Positions 32,435-44,439 of a stretch of DNA of 64,000 nt are shown here, in pieces. A model generated the notes under the pieces. The model worked only from the letters and a program-made list of their open reading frames with translations, was not told where the DNA came from and did no database searches. Position numbers and translations under genes: made by a program. The first letter of the stretch is position 1. Every line of letters begins with the position of its first letter. This DNA comes from Aldrovandia affinis (lineage: Eukaryota; Chordata; Actinopteri; Notacanthiformes; Halosauridae). The stretch is taken from assembly GCA_029706075.1 (NCBI GenBank), contig JAINUG010000026.1, positions 6,404,674 to 6,468,673 on the forward strand. Direction: 5' to 3'.

Positions 32435-32924
32435 GTCTTGTGGCAGCCCAAGGGGAGCCAGGAAACACTACATTTCCCAGCAGGCCACAGTCACACCTGA
32501 GCCAAGTCAAGCAATGGGGACTAACGATCAGCTGAAGGCCATTTCAAGGCCTATTTAAAGGGCTGATTCCCATCACACTGGGAGAAGAGTAGGAACGTGT
32601 TTGGGAAGGAGTTGCTGAGTGTGTTTGGAGAGTGAGTACTGTGAAGTCTATTGACCAGCCAGTATTTGAGGAGAGAGTGTTTTTTTTGGATTGTTGTGTA
32701 TGAAATTGGATTGTTTTGAGGACCCCCTTTGGATTGACTACGGACTGGATTACGGAACTGAACTGGATTTTGGAATTGGATTACGGACATTGACAACGAG
32801 CTAAGGATTGCGGACTTTGTGTTTGTATTCCCCTGAAGACCCCACCCTTTGTTTTGTGTTTGTCAGTATTAGTTTAATAAATCATTGTTTTGTTTTTGAA
32901 TACTGCCTCCTCCTTGTTCTTTAA

Positions 32925-34270
32925 CCCTCTGAGGTCCGTGCTAAGCTTTTAATGTTTTTTGATTTTGGCATGGTCTGATATTTATCTAAATTTCATCAAT
33001 TTAACACACATTTACTCCAAAGTGTTTAATATTTTTATTTGAAGGACAATCACAGCTACATTTGTATGCCATCAATAGTTTGGTCAGTATCATATGCAGC
33101 TTGTAAATAGATCTACAAACACACAAGTTAAAAATAGTTAATTTTTCTGCTGTCACAAAAGTTGTGAAAGCACACACTAAACTATAGTGACGAATTGTTT
33201 TGCCAATGTGCGTTTGTTCACCAAGGTCTTGGTTATGTAAGGGTGTGAAAATAGTTTAGCACATCTGAGATCTAAATAGCTAAAAACCTGTTTTTATCAG
33301 AACTGGTCACATTTATTTCAGGCTGTGGGAGGGCTAAATGCTAAATACCTGAATATTCATTTTGGCTCTTTGTTACGTTGCAACACGCGGAATGTTTGGC
33401 GTCACAACACGCGATATTCATAGGCTATATTTTCACGAGTATTTGAAAACAAGCGAAATAAAATTAATATCAGCATAGACTGTTGCTGGCAGATTGCAAG
33501 CGTAAACACAGACAAGATGTAAAAAAAATAAAAAAACAAGCGAAATAAAATCAATAGCATAGACTGTTGCTGGCAGATTGCAAGCGTAAACACAGACATA
33601 CGATATATTTTATAACATTTTACGCTGTTTGAAAAGTATTTTGTGTGCCTATTGCAATTTGTTACATTGCGACATGCGGAATATGTAGTCACAAGACTTG
33701 AATTCATATATTTCACAGTATTTGAAAATATACTCGTGAATATACTGTTGCTGGCAGATTGCAAGCGTAAACACAGACATACGATATATTTTATAACATT
33801 TTAGGCTGTTTGAAAAGTATTTCCTGTGCCTATTGCAATTTGTTACATTGCGACATGCGGAATATGTAGTCACAAGACGCGGAATTTATATATATTTTCA
33901 CGAGTATTTGAAAACAAGCGAAATAAAATAAATATCAGCATAGACTGTCCTCTTCAGTTTGTGTTGTTTATGCCGGCGTTTTCACATGGCCCGACGCACC
34001 TCCCAAAATTAGCACCTCGTTAACATGTCAATAGAAGGGGACGTTACTAAAAGGTAAAAAACAGAGTAAAAGCAAGGTTTACTTTTGGTCTAATTAAGCT
34101 AATTTTAAAAATCCCATTTGATTTGCCAGTGCTCAAATCGGAAAGTCGCGATTCTAAGGTTTCTGTCAATGTTTTTTTGCCGCGTGTATGATAAAATATC
34201 GCGAAGTTAGAAATAGTAATATACTTGTATTGCTGCTTGGATCGGCGCCGATCCAGCCGACCTCAGGGGG
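32925..34270. mobile_element. piggyBac-type non-autonomous element at TTAA
   Basis: TTAA flanks both sides (32921-32924 and 34271-34274). The termini are CCCTCTGAGGTCCG on the left and, read inward from the right, CCCCCTGAGGTCGG. TTAA duplication with CCC termini defines piggyBac. The 1346-bp interior holds no transposase frame; much of it is a set of long direct repeats (33400-33950). It was mobilised in trans, after the host LTR had inserted. Confidence 0.9.
33400..33950. repeat. Long imperfect tandem repeats inside the piggyBac element
   Basis: Blocks recur in order: TTGCTGGCAGATTGCAAGCG then TAAACACAGACA (starting near 33482, 33567 and 33747); ACGATATATTTTATAACATT then TTA-GCTGTTTGAAAAGTATTT (two copies); TTGTTACATTGCGACATGCG (two copies); and ACAAGCGAAATAAAAT (three copies). 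The basic period is about 180-190 bp with partial units. All tiles lie within the TTAA-bounded element. Confidence 0.8.
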
Positions 34271-34329
34271 TTAACTTGCCCTCTGCAAGGTCCGTGCGTG
34301 TCGTCCAACCCCTGGGGACACCACAGTCT

Positions 34330-36579
34330 GTTGACACTTCTGTAGGACATATCATGCCCTATGAAGGCAAAATAAAAATATAAAGAACAAAATTGTTATT
34401 TATGTGATGCCTTTATTTTTAAAATTCAGTTAAGGGACCACATTATTTTATATTTTGATGTTGAATTTAATCATTGTCAGATAATTTGTTGTTTCCTCTT
34501 TCATGACTTGTTGTAGAGGTGTAAAAACTTGTCCATAAGAGGAAACACTCCTCTCCACCTCAACACATTTTTTTTACAACTGATAAATATCGATTTGCCA
34601 TGTCAGATTTGGAAGTGATTGGGAATTCTACAGTACAGACATCTCACAGCTGCCGCTATTCTTTGCGTGACGTACATATTCTGTCATGTACTCAAAGCTG
34701 GGAATAGAATCTAAGGAAAGGGTCTCCACGCTCAGGCTCCTCACTTGCTGCGGGTCAAAAAGGCACGGCTTTGAGAAATGTATGAGCCGGTTGATCGAAT
34801 CTTGGTTTCTGTTTTAACTGTTCGGGGTTGTGGAATAAATTGTGGCTATCGGTGTGAAATGTGCCAGGCAGATATTGTTCTACTCTTTCAGTTAGAGTTT
34901 TCCTCAGATTTCTCTTTGATCTGGCTGTAGCCTCCATGTTTAGTTTTATGGAAACTCCCCTGTCTAAACAACGTCAATTTGTAGACTTGCGCCCTTGCAC
35001 TAACACTCAGATTGGCACTTAATTGTATAATTGGTCATGTTCATTTGCGTAATTGCCACTAATTTCTGAAAATAGTACCCAGAGCAACGCCTTGAGGATC
35101 ATAACGGAACTGCAGCTTCTTGAGAGAGGTGGTGAAAAACGCATGCCCTTACTCATAACCTGTGGTACTTATCTAAACTATGATTATGCATGAGACAACA
35201 TGGCAAGCAAGCAGCCAGGCTGAAAGTAAGGTGACTCTCTCCCAGGAACAAAGAGAGAGTTTGAGAGAGATATTCTATCCGGGCAGTTTGCATGGAGTCT
35301 GATAAGGTCCCGACCCTACTCTTGTAAGAGGTGAAAAATGAATTCTGGCACTAATGATGCTGGAAATGTGCAACAAGGCAAGCAATTTTTTCTGGGCTGT
35401 TCCAGACCAACAATAATCTGTGACAGCAGGGAAACACCCTGCAATGAACAGAGGTTGCTACGCTTTTGGAGAAATTCAGAGTAAGATATAACCATACATT
35501 TTCCCCCCGTCTTTGGACAAAATCCTTCCAGGGCTGCAGTGGTAACCTCCGCAGATCGATGGTGGGTGAATTTCAACATGCCCCTTCCCCCACCCTTTTG
35601 GAAACAAATAAATAAATAGTGGTGGCAGTTCTCAGGTTCCATGTTTTGAAGGGTTGGATTCTTCAGCCTGTCTCAGAATGCCCTCTCCATTTTCCTCTGC
35701 AGTGACAGAGGCAGCATTGATTTACGTATCACCATGCTGAAACTAACACACTCTGCCAAGCAAAAAGGATGTTGAAGATCAAATATAGGGAAAAAAGTAT
35801 TTCAGTTTTGCACTCTATCCACCAGGTGGGAAAAAGACCAAACCAATCTGCCAACCAATTCAGTCTTAAAATGTATGTAATGTAATGTTAAAAGGTTGTA
35901 AGAAAGGTGCATATTCTGGGGATTAAAATTATCCCCAGCCTGGACTCGTCCGGTCAAATCAGTAACATTTGATAACTGCTTGTAGGTTATTTTACACGTT
36001 AATTTGATAAATTGTAACTGCAGGGTATATATAAAAAAAATCAGCATTGTGCTTCAGTAATATATATATTGTTTGACAACAAGACCACTGATTTCTCACC
36101 TAGGTGTGAAGCTTAATGAGAAAACGTGCACCTGGGCATTGAGGTCATCTGTAACTTGCATGATGCACCAACCTGAAGAGCATATTCTAGATTCAGATTG
36201 CTTTGGTCTTCAAGGTAATGATATCTCACCCATGTGTACATTATAATTTAAAACTTTAAAGCTATTTTTTTCACCTTTATCACCATAGAAAAAAATCATT
36301 AATAAAACTTTTGCTTCATTCTACAATGCACAGTAATATAAATATACAAACGATACGAAAAGCACATTACTTGATCTTAAAATCCTTGCAAGCCAAGAAT
36401 TGTTTTTCCAATAATGAGGCTCGCACAGAGGGGGATACGTTCTTCATCTCAAAATAAAAAAGATAAACAAACAAAAACAACAACAAACACACAGACAACT
36501 GATAGGGCTGGTCTGCAGCTGTTTAAATGGCTTGGCCAGTTATAGAATTGTGCTTCGTGGCTGTCCTTCAGCTTTAGTT
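34330..36579. other. Unassigned stretch
   Basis: No gene was supported. The open frame at 35316-35642 has no domain and the region lacks splice-bounded exons. No repeat termini were noticed. Confidence 0.3.
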
Positions 36580-36970
36580 CCTCTGCTGCAGTGCATGCGG
36601 CTTTAGTATGGCCTCCTCCCGACGGCAGGGGCTCCCACTGAAAGAGCAAATCCCATGTACATTAAGCTAGCCCGATTCCGCCTCCCGCCTTCTTAGCTCA
36701 GTGTGTGCTCCAGCAGCTGAGCGAGACGACGCTAATGGCTTCTTTGCTCTGCTTTTTAATGTATACAGCCCGGAGGGTGTGTATCCTAAAAAAGAGGGAA
36801 CATCAGGAACACATTACGAGGCTGGGAGCGTCGGACGACTCTGCACTGCACCGTCCCGGCGGGAGCCTCACGAGCTGTTGAGAGATCTGCTTGGGGGCGG
36901 TTGCTTTGAGGGCTTAGGGTGTGTAACTACGTGGAAGGAAGGGGGTTGGTTTTGGGAGGGTAGATAAGCG
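36580..36970. other. GC-rich, non-repetitive stretch
   Basis: GC content rises here compared with both flanks (GACGGCAGGGGC, GCGAGACGACGC, CCCGGCGGGAGCC). The 36701-36967 plus-strand frame (88 codons) is open but matches no domain I know. It could be a first exon or promoter of an unseen gene, or a conserved non-coding element. No TATA box or donor site decides it. Confidence 0.25.
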
Positions 36971-37119
36971 GAGTAACAGTGAAATAAAGCTGCTTGATGT
37001 GGTGCTAACCGATGCCTCTAGCAGCACAGCCAGGTTCAAACCTCCAGCCGCAAGAGTCTTTGCATATTTTACATGCAATGCCACACCCTCATTAGGGTAT
37101 TCCCATGGGAAACAGCGGG

Positions 37120-37690
37120 GAATGTCCCTTGGAGTGAATACTTATCCAGAGAATTCAAATACACATCATTATTGTACAAAGTGTGGTGACAATTCTTCTG
37201 ACACCAAACCCACCGCTGGTGTGCATGGCAAAAAGCTCAGTCATAGGACTCAATCTGATCATAACACCGATTATGGTTTATGCATTATTACAATTGGAGT
37301 TCCAATACTGAATTTCGATTGGAACCGGGTGTTATGATCAGATGATACAATGTGGAATATGATGGTGGATCTTTGATGTTATGGGGTTGTGTTGCATCTA
37401 CTTGTCCGGGTTCTTGTAAAGGTAAGGGAGTCGCATATGCCAATACATTTTTGCTATAAATATGGTTCCCTCTGCCAAGCATACCTCAAAATCAACAAGA
37501 AATGGTTAACTGACCACAAAAGTACCCTTGCAATGGCCATCTCAGTCTCCAGAAAATTAGTATTTTGAATCAAAGAGGGTAGTCCACAAGCACAGGCCAA
37601 GGGATCTGAAGAATCTTGAAAGATCATGTTATACAGCCTCTTTGCTAATCTTCATCAAGGGTGTGAATAATTTTGGAATTGACTCTACCA
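37120..37690 (+). mobile_element. Degraded Tc1-like element, plus strand
   Basis: Broken plus-strand frames include AYLKINKKWLTDH followed by LAMAISVSRKL, corresponding to the KxxKxWL...WPSQSPD region of Tc1 transposases. The copy ends with CATCAAGGGTGTGAATAATT, the 3' terminal region of a teleost Tc1-like family. The piece at 46985-47340 appears to come from the same family. Stops and frameshifts are frequent and the N-terminal half is unrecognisable. Confidence 0.6.
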
Positions 37691-40141
37691 CTGTACCACA
37701 AAAATACCATGTTTTTCATAACAGTCACACTCCACCAATCCCAGTCAATTTTTTTTTACAATTAAGTACTTAATCAGTTAAATTATGTGGATATATTTTA
37801 TACAATCTAAAATTTATCAAATAAAACTTCAGCAAATCCATTTGTAAATATGGAAATTGTAACGATGCGGGATGTAGAAGCCAAAGTAACCACACTGGTA
37901 AAATAAAAGTGTCATAGATTGACGGTTGTCTTTCTATGGTATGATGAATTAAATAAATATTCCCTAATATATGTACTTACTCTTCTATTCAATGTTTGTT
38001 TTAGTGCCTTTTTAAGCTTTCACATGGGATTTTCCCATTTTAAAATGACACCTCATTTGGAAAGATGTCAGACTGCAGAGTTGTATAGTCATCGATATAA
38101 GACTCATTCAATAAAAATGAATTTACAAATATTCCCCTTTGCAAGGAGGCTGCAAACTGAAAGCTGTGATATTTGCAGCTGTGAGACTGCAATTAAATAA
38201 TGAATCCTTAAAAAATAAATCATGTTACCCTGTAAACTCAGTGTAATCATGAGAATTTCAGAAATGCTTTTATTTGACAGAACTCTGCACCTTCAATCCA
38301 TTCTATGAGCTGGGCTTAGTCAGCACCTGTCCTATACATTGACTTTAAAATAAAAGCAATTGTTACTTTTCATGTCAACACATTTTTTAAATGAATTTTG
38401 GTGATCACTAAACTTGCCAAACTGTTTATGAAGAAGAAAATTAACACTTGCAATTCACAATGATTCAAAGTTAAGAACAGATTGAATCAAGGCCGATGTC
38501 CGCAAGGTGTTCAAAGTTTTCTGTACCGGTAAAAACTCTCCAAGATTATCCACCAATTACTGTATCTATGGATAACCTGATTAACTGTATACCATTGAAT
38601 GATGATACAAAAGCAAAATATTTAACCAATCCCTTTTTTTTCTGTGAAGAACGTATGAACAAAAAGCATGGTCATAAAACCATGCAGCGATGATAATGAT
38701 TTGCACATGCTGATACTATTGCCAAGCTGTATTTGTACTGTACACACAGATGCAGTTCCATCATGACTAATTCGTTTATTTTCTTTTTGCTTCTTCTTCA
38801 AGGTCAGTTAAGTCAAACAATGGGTAAGACTAGGGAAAAATTGGCATTAAACCCTTCAAATGACCGGTAGAACACAATCTGAGAGCAAATAACATAATGA
38901 AATGCAGTGCAAAGTTGAGTATCGCTTGAAACTTGAAATCAAAACTTAACCACTTAGATTCCTTTCCGTGATGTAATTAGCTATTGGTAACTAGGCAAGG
39001 TTAAGAAGGATAATGTACATGTTGATGTTTCATAGCAGACATGCAATCGATGCATTTGGCTGCCTTGGTAAATATGAAGAACGTGTTCAGCTTAAAACAG
39101 GGTAAATAATGCAACTGTATTACCCCCCCCCAGCCTGTATGGCGCTAATTGATTTTATAATATTTTTTTCTTTTTTTCTTGGTGAGACGGGAACATTGTA
39201 ATTGGTGACTTGTTCAGCTATTCAAAGCTTTGTGTACAGGAAAGTTTTCTGCCACGTTCCTCATGTGCATCAGTTGTGGTCATACCGTGCAAACCCATAC
39301 CGTGGTAATACCGTGCACATTACCATCCCTCCGTGTGCTTCTTCGCACACTCAAACTTGTCAGTTAAGCTCAGCGAGGCAGGTGACTCATCCGTGGTTTT
39401 GATCAGCACAGAAACGACAGCTTCACAGTTTGAAAAGGTTCCGTATGATCAGGCTTTCTTCTGTGTCGGTCACCCACACTCATTAGCTCCCTGGCTGCGC
39501 TGCTTCATACACGTTGTCTCCAGGAAGACTGTAGTATTTGGTGGCCAACCATAGTCAGCCTTTTCACCCAAGCCTGGAGTGCGTCTTTCACGGTGTGGTT
39601 AGGATTTCTTTTGATGTGTAATATCGTTGAGGTGTATAATATGGAGTGCATCAGATGACCGTGAGATTGATTTCAGCAGAGATTCATGAAGCAGTATATA
39701 GTCACTTAGGCAATGCAATTGATTGGCAAACAATTTCAAATAAGAAGTGCTTAGACATACCAATAAATAAATGCATAATAAACAAATAAATAAATCAAAT
39801 CCAGTGACAGACTGAGGAAGTTGTGTTTCTAAGTGATCTGATCCAATCACGCTACAAAGTTCAGCTCACGCAGCAGAACTGCTTTAATGATGTTCACAGT
39901 CTCCTGAGGTGAAAGGTAATTGAACTGTGAGGATAGAGATGACACGTACCGCTAATAATTTAAATGCTCCATCTGTTCCATATTTACTGGATAGCAGTGA
40001 CTCACTTTTCTCAGTTTGTGTGTTCTCCTTCTCTCCCTCCTTCCCTCTACACGAGAGTCCTTTCCCTCAGTAACAGTTCATTTCTCATTCCTCTTGAACT
40101 TGTCTTGTGCCTCCTCTCCCTGCTCATTTTAACTGCATTTG
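37691..40141. other. Unassigned stretch
   Basis: No gene or classified repeat was found. A short C run lies near 39124. Confidence 0.3.
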
Positions 40142-40310
40142 AAACAACATTAACATAAACAACAAAGACAACATAATCAACGACAACAGCAACATCATCA
40201 AAAACATCATAATTATTGTCAACAACAACATAACCAATAGTAACATCATCACCAACACCAGCATCATTAGAATTAACATAATGAACATCATTAACAACAA
40301 TGGTACAGAT
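40142..40310. repeat. Degenerate AAC/ATC trinucleotide repeat
   Basis: Runs such as AACAACAACATAACC and AACATCATCAAAAACATCAT alternate over about 170 bp. This explains the biased open frame on the opposite strand, which should not be taken for a gene. Confidence 0.85.
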
Positions 40311-41484
40311 AAAGATATAAAATACTTTGATAGATATCAATACAATTTTTAAAAACTATATTTGAGTTTATCAGCATGCCAACACATATTTTATTTTGGT
40401 TATTTTTTAAGACTGTGTAGAATCATTTCAGTTGAATTGACAACATATTGTTAAGGGCAGTAAAATACAATGCTCTTTAAATGTTTTCTGAAAGTATATT
40501 AAAACACTACACAGAATCATAAACTGGTAAGATTCACTCATGGAAAGTTCTAGTGTTCAGTGTATGGAGTTCTGAAGCACACAATTTGCCCTGAGTGAAC
40601 ATGAGTGATCCAGAAAGTGGAATGAGGCTCTTATGAACCCCGGTAGGTGCCTAATGAACCTGTTCCTCTAGAGGGTCTGTTTCTGGTGGACGTCTGTAGC
40701 CTGCAGACATAGAGAAAAATAATGAGTTGGCTCAGTGGGCGGCTAATTTGTGGAGAGGGGATATAGCCATGTCCAGCTTGGCTCGCGGCCGTTTTTCACT
40801 TGCTCTTGTCCCATTGGGAAAAAGTCTTGGAGTGAAGGCGGAGACATGGTGAGGTCTGTGGGGACCAGAACCAGAGCGTGTGAAGCAGCAATGGACCACC
40901 TGCACTGACGTTTGCTCCGTTCCTACATCTGTCATTAGTGAGTGGAGAAACGTGTTCCAATTCCACCACGCCTTAAGCACCCCTCATGGCTATTTCCCCT
41001 GCACTTACCAAAAAAAACCCACAGCTCCAATCCCCACCCAGCTGTTCAGCCACTTCAAGCAACAGGTGAAAGCGGTCATTTATACAGGCAGTGCAAATTA
41101 TTTCATTGCTGCCGCGGGGAATGTCCTATTGTCTCGGAGACCAAGAATCATCAAACGTTCGAATTACTACATTGGTCGAGGCAAGGAGTTTTTTGTGTCA
41201 CAGTTGTGGCTAGGGATTGGCCAATACCTTTATGCTATCTGTATAACTGCAAATCATATATCAAATATTAACAGGTGCTTTTAGATTCTATTTACGGGGC
41301 TCAAATTCCCCATCACTGGCTTACATTACGGATGGGGCATTATGGAGAGAAAATACAGCTCTATATTATCTGTTACAAAGTGAGGTGATAGGAAAAAGTA
41401 AATAAATCAAACAAATCGCAACAATCTGAAGGCCACCTTCACAGAACCACCTGAATCCATACAGTTTGTGTAGTTGCAACACAC
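40311..41484. other. Unassigned stretch
   Basis: The open plus-strand frame at 40880-41284 shows no domain. No repeat termini were noticed. Confidence 0.3.
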
Positions 41485-41676
41485 GGCCTGGATTCAATCA
41501 ACATTTGTCCTTAAGTTTGACTTAGAAATGTATGCAGGTGTTACTTTTTTAAATGCAACCAATGTTTTTCATTAATGTTGGTGATACACATTAAACTGTG
41601 TATGCGATGGAATAAAGGAGCACTTTTATTTAATTGGGAGTCAAATTTAAGAAGCAATGTTGATAGAATCCAGGCC
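41485..41676. mobile_element. MITE with GGCCTGGATTC termini, copy 1
   Basis: The 192-bp unit starts GGCCTGGATTCAATCAACAT and ends ATGTTGATAGAATCCAGGCC, inverted repeats with one mismatch over 20 bp. The interior is AT-rich and has no ORF. A related copy lies at 60446-60611. No target duplication was clear, so no superfamily is assigned. Confidence 0.75.
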
Positions 41677-42142
41677 AAAGTAAACCTTGATTCAAATGCT
41701 TAATATACCGCAATAAATATAATTATCGTCCGTAAGTCCTAAAATATTGTCATATGATATGTGTACCATATTGTCCACCTCCTAACAGGGAGTTTAGGAT
41801 TGATAGGATGTATTGGCCATTGGGGCGCTGACAGGCTTTGGAGCATGATTTAAGGGCTTTGTGAAAATTGAAGCCACAGGAAAGTGCTTTTTTTAATGAC
41901 CTGCCATTTTCCTTTCCTCTGAGGCAATGACCACAGGACTAGAACGGGTTGTAAGAGTGACGCTCGTCTGCAGAATAAAAAAGTTGACCTACAAAGAGAA
42001 GGGGGGAAAAGTGTTTTCTTATCTGTATAGTTGCAGTCTGTTATCTATTAGCGCCAATGCATTTTGCCAGCTAATGTGGGTGGAGACCTCTTTGGGCATG
42101 CTTCAAACAGTAAATTACAATCATGCAAATTCCTGCCAGGTG
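41677..42142. other. Unassigned stretch
   Basis: No gene was seen. The sequence at 41840-42110 is non-repetitive and moderately balanced in composition. Confidence 0.3.
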
Positions 42143-43005
42143 GGCCTCAGATGGCAGCAGCCATACAATTTTGTACCCTTCTCACGTCAATCTGCTGAAG
42201 CTATGCAGGTCTGGACATGCTAAGTACTTGGATGGGAGACCTAGAAAAAATAAGTTGCTGCTGAAAGAAGTGTTTGTGGACCAATGGGGTGCTATTCATA
42301 CTAGACTAAATAAAAATCAAATGTCCCAGCTCAGTGATGGGAGCACTGTACTGTAGACGGTACTGTTCTTCAGATGTGACATTAAACCAAGGTCCTGACT
42401 CATTGTTGTCTTTAAAGTACTGTTGGGGAGGTGCATGTTGATCATCCTGCCCAGGCAAACAGAATGGGGTCCAGCCTAACCTAAATTCTCATAAACAAGC
42501 ATGCCATCATTGATAGGTTTATTACTCTGTGAATGAAGGTATGTAGCTTTGGCAGCCAGCGCAGTTAATATTGGATCAGCACACCATACTTACAAGCTTA
42601 TGTCACACACCACAATTTCAGGGTTCTACCTATGAGCTGGAAATTATGGGTCAGGGAGAAAATAATTATGGATCACCAGAAATAAGCGGAGGACAACATC
42701 GTATGATTAGCCTTGTCACATGGTAGCATATGCTTTGCCTGAGCATATTATGTCTTTCCAGATATCAGCTCAACCAACATCTCTGTATAAACCAAGCTCC
42801 AGTAACCAATGTAAAATTTTACATGTCAATTTTATGTCTAGGATTTAGTATTTGTTAAGGTGTTGAACCTACGTCTGTAGACTGGATATTGAATATTTTG
42901 TCTTTGTCTAACTATTGTAACTAAATAAACCAGCTGGTCATTATAATTGAATTGTGAGTTGTATATTTCCATGATGGTTGATCCACCAGTTTGCGCTGCC
43001 TATCA

Positions 43006-43977
43006 CAGGGTATCTGCAGGTTTAGCTAAGTCAGATTTAAGGCTTTTTAATACTTTTTTAATGCCACTCAGAATGAAATTTAATACCAATTTCACGATAA
43101 CAAAATGGCAAAAATCACGCAACAACACCAATTAGTTTAAGTTCAGGGACAAATTTGTCCAAAGATGTTTATTAAAACATAAAGGGGTAACTGGATTGGA
43201 TGAAACAAAGGGTGACACAAACATAAATAGCAAATACATTCAGTGTCAGCCAGTGTCTGGCCTGCTGCCCCTGCAAAAAAATTATGTTTACATCCGCGAT
43301 TAGATTATTTCGGAGATAAGGGGCCAATCCAAACCTTGCTATGTAGGCGGGTTTTATCAACCGATTTATGCTTAGCGCTCTGCATGTGCGACTCGACTGC
43401 TTTCACCCCCATCGTCCCGAGTTTAAAATCCTTTTTGCAGAGTTTGCAGCGGGCCTCATGATCGTCTTTGACTGGGAGCAACCATGGCGCAAACACTGGG
43501 TTATCGAGCCAGTTCTCATTAAATTTGCACTTTCCCATAATGAGTGCAAATGCCTGGGACAGTTCAACTAACGTTAGCGTTATCGATTGCTAACGTTAGA
43601 TTGCTATTTTTTAGCTAGCTAGATGTTAAGTTAGCTGACTTAGCTTGTTGAACTTGAATATTGTGCTCTCGAGAGTCGACTCCGTTGCTGAAATAGTTCC
43701 CCGCAAACATAAGGACCTCTGTTGGTTCCGCTCATTCCGGTCTGCGTGACGCTACAAAACAGTAAATAAAAATCTCCCGACTTTATCTCCCGTTACCCCA
43801 GATTTCACAATGAAACATAAGAAGATGACAAATCCACATTTTTATCTTTCCTGTCTATGGCATTTTTAAGACCTCTGAAAGATGGATTTAAGACATTTTC
43901 AGACCAATTAAGGCCTTTATTGTTGATAAACAAATGTAATACTTTTTAATACTTTTTAAGGATCCGCGGACACCCTG
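43006..43977 (-). mobile_element. hAT-type element with CAGGGTRTC termini
   Basis: The left end reads CAGGGTATCTGCAGGTTT and the right end, read inward, CAGGGTGTCCGCGGATCC. Both are followed by TTTAAGG/TTAAAAAGTATT blocks. TATCA is duplicated on both sides (43001-43005 and 43978-43982), and the sister LTR at 58700 shows the uninterrupted target. The 972-bp element carries a BED-finger frame on the minus strand but no catalytic region, so it is non-autonomous. Confidence 0.85.
43305..43538 (-). pseudogene. BED-type zinc-finger N-terminus of a hAT transposase
   Basis: The 77-residue minus-strand frame starts MGKCKFNENWL and contains C-x2-C (ARCKLCKKDF) then H-x5-H (ESHMQSAKH), the ligands of a BED DNA-binding finger. 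The frame has no stop and its ligands are intact, but the transposase catalytic and hATC parts are absent from the element. It may be a deletion derivative that kept only the first exon. Such frames can be mistaken for small host genes. Confidence 0.75.
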
Positions 43978-44439
43978 TATCAACAAACTTGGTTATTTAA
44001 TTGATAATTGGAATCCTGTGTAGTTATTATAAAAAATCAAATGCATATATTTTACATTTAGGATAAGTGAGACGTTTTCATCGATAATACCACTTGTGTT
44101 CAGTATTCAGAGTGCTAAGCTTTAAGTGGATTTGACTGTTAAGGCTACGGGTTTCAGGGAATAGACACGTTTTAATCAAACTTCACTGTTCCAACAGTAT
44201 CCACAGGGTGTTAAGTCTGGTGTCCTGGTCAAATTCTGACAAAGCTGGTTCTCTAAATCTAGTCACCTAATCATAATCTGATTGGCTACACATTCCCTAC
44301 CCACTTTGATTCTCACTGAAAATTGTCCTCAGCTCTCAGTTGACCTACCTGGTTAAATAAAGGTCAAATAAATAAATAGCACTCTGCCACCACATCAGCT
44401 GATATTAAATGTTATATAACATTAAAAAGAGCATCCAAT

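Larger units (their letters stand above)
32439..34325 (+). mobile_element. Solo LTR interrupted by a piggyBac element
   Basis: The left part is 32439-32924 and the right part 34275-34325. It begins TGTGGCAGCCCAAGG and ends GGGGACACCACA. GTCT flanks both ends (32435-32438 and 34326-34329). The left part has a TATTTAAAG box near 32553 and an AATAAA near 32876, the normal U3-R layout. Without the insertion the LTR is about 535 bp. No gag or pol is adjacent, so it is a solo LTR. The 23428-23720 fragment is related. Confidence 0.82.
42421..44196 (+). mobile_element. LTR with TGTTGG...CCAACA ends, split by a hAT element
   Basis: It starts TGTTGGGGAGGTGC and ends CACTGTTCCAACA. Flanks are GTAC (42417-42420) and GTAT (44197-44200), a 4-bp duplication with one mismatch. 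It has a TATA box (GTATAAACC near 42785) and an AATAAA near 42922, with the 3' part spread over 43983-44196. The hAT element at 43006-43977 interrupts it. Copies of the same LTR lie at 57688-58910 and 47885-48088. No internal retroelement genes are present, so it is a solo LTR. The retroelement class is not determined. Confidence 0.75.
42143..44385 (+). mobile_element. 5S-rRNA-derived SINE (SINE3-like), split by an LTR
   Basis: The 5' part (42143-about 42420) aligns with 5S rRNA: a CAGCCATAC start, a GAAGCTATGCAG block and AAGTACTTGGATGGGAGACC, which carries the internal Pol III promoter elements. It is followed by the family body (CAGATGTGACATTAAACCAAGG). The 3' part resumes at 44197 (AGGGTGTTAAGTCTGGTGTCC) and ends in ACCTGGTTAAATAAAGGTCA with an (AAATA)n tail. 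An LTR at 42421-44196 lies between. This is a retroposon, not a functional 5S gene. Confidence 0.82.

Noticed and set aside
40047-40340. 97-codon minus-strand frame rich in Val/Asp/Asn
   Set aside because: It is a translation of the degenerate AAC/ATC repeat at 40142-40310.
42153-42231. 5S rRNA-like sequence
   Set aside because: It is diverged from 5S rRNA and continues directly into the SINE3-like body and tail, so it is a retroposed SINE head rather than a gene.
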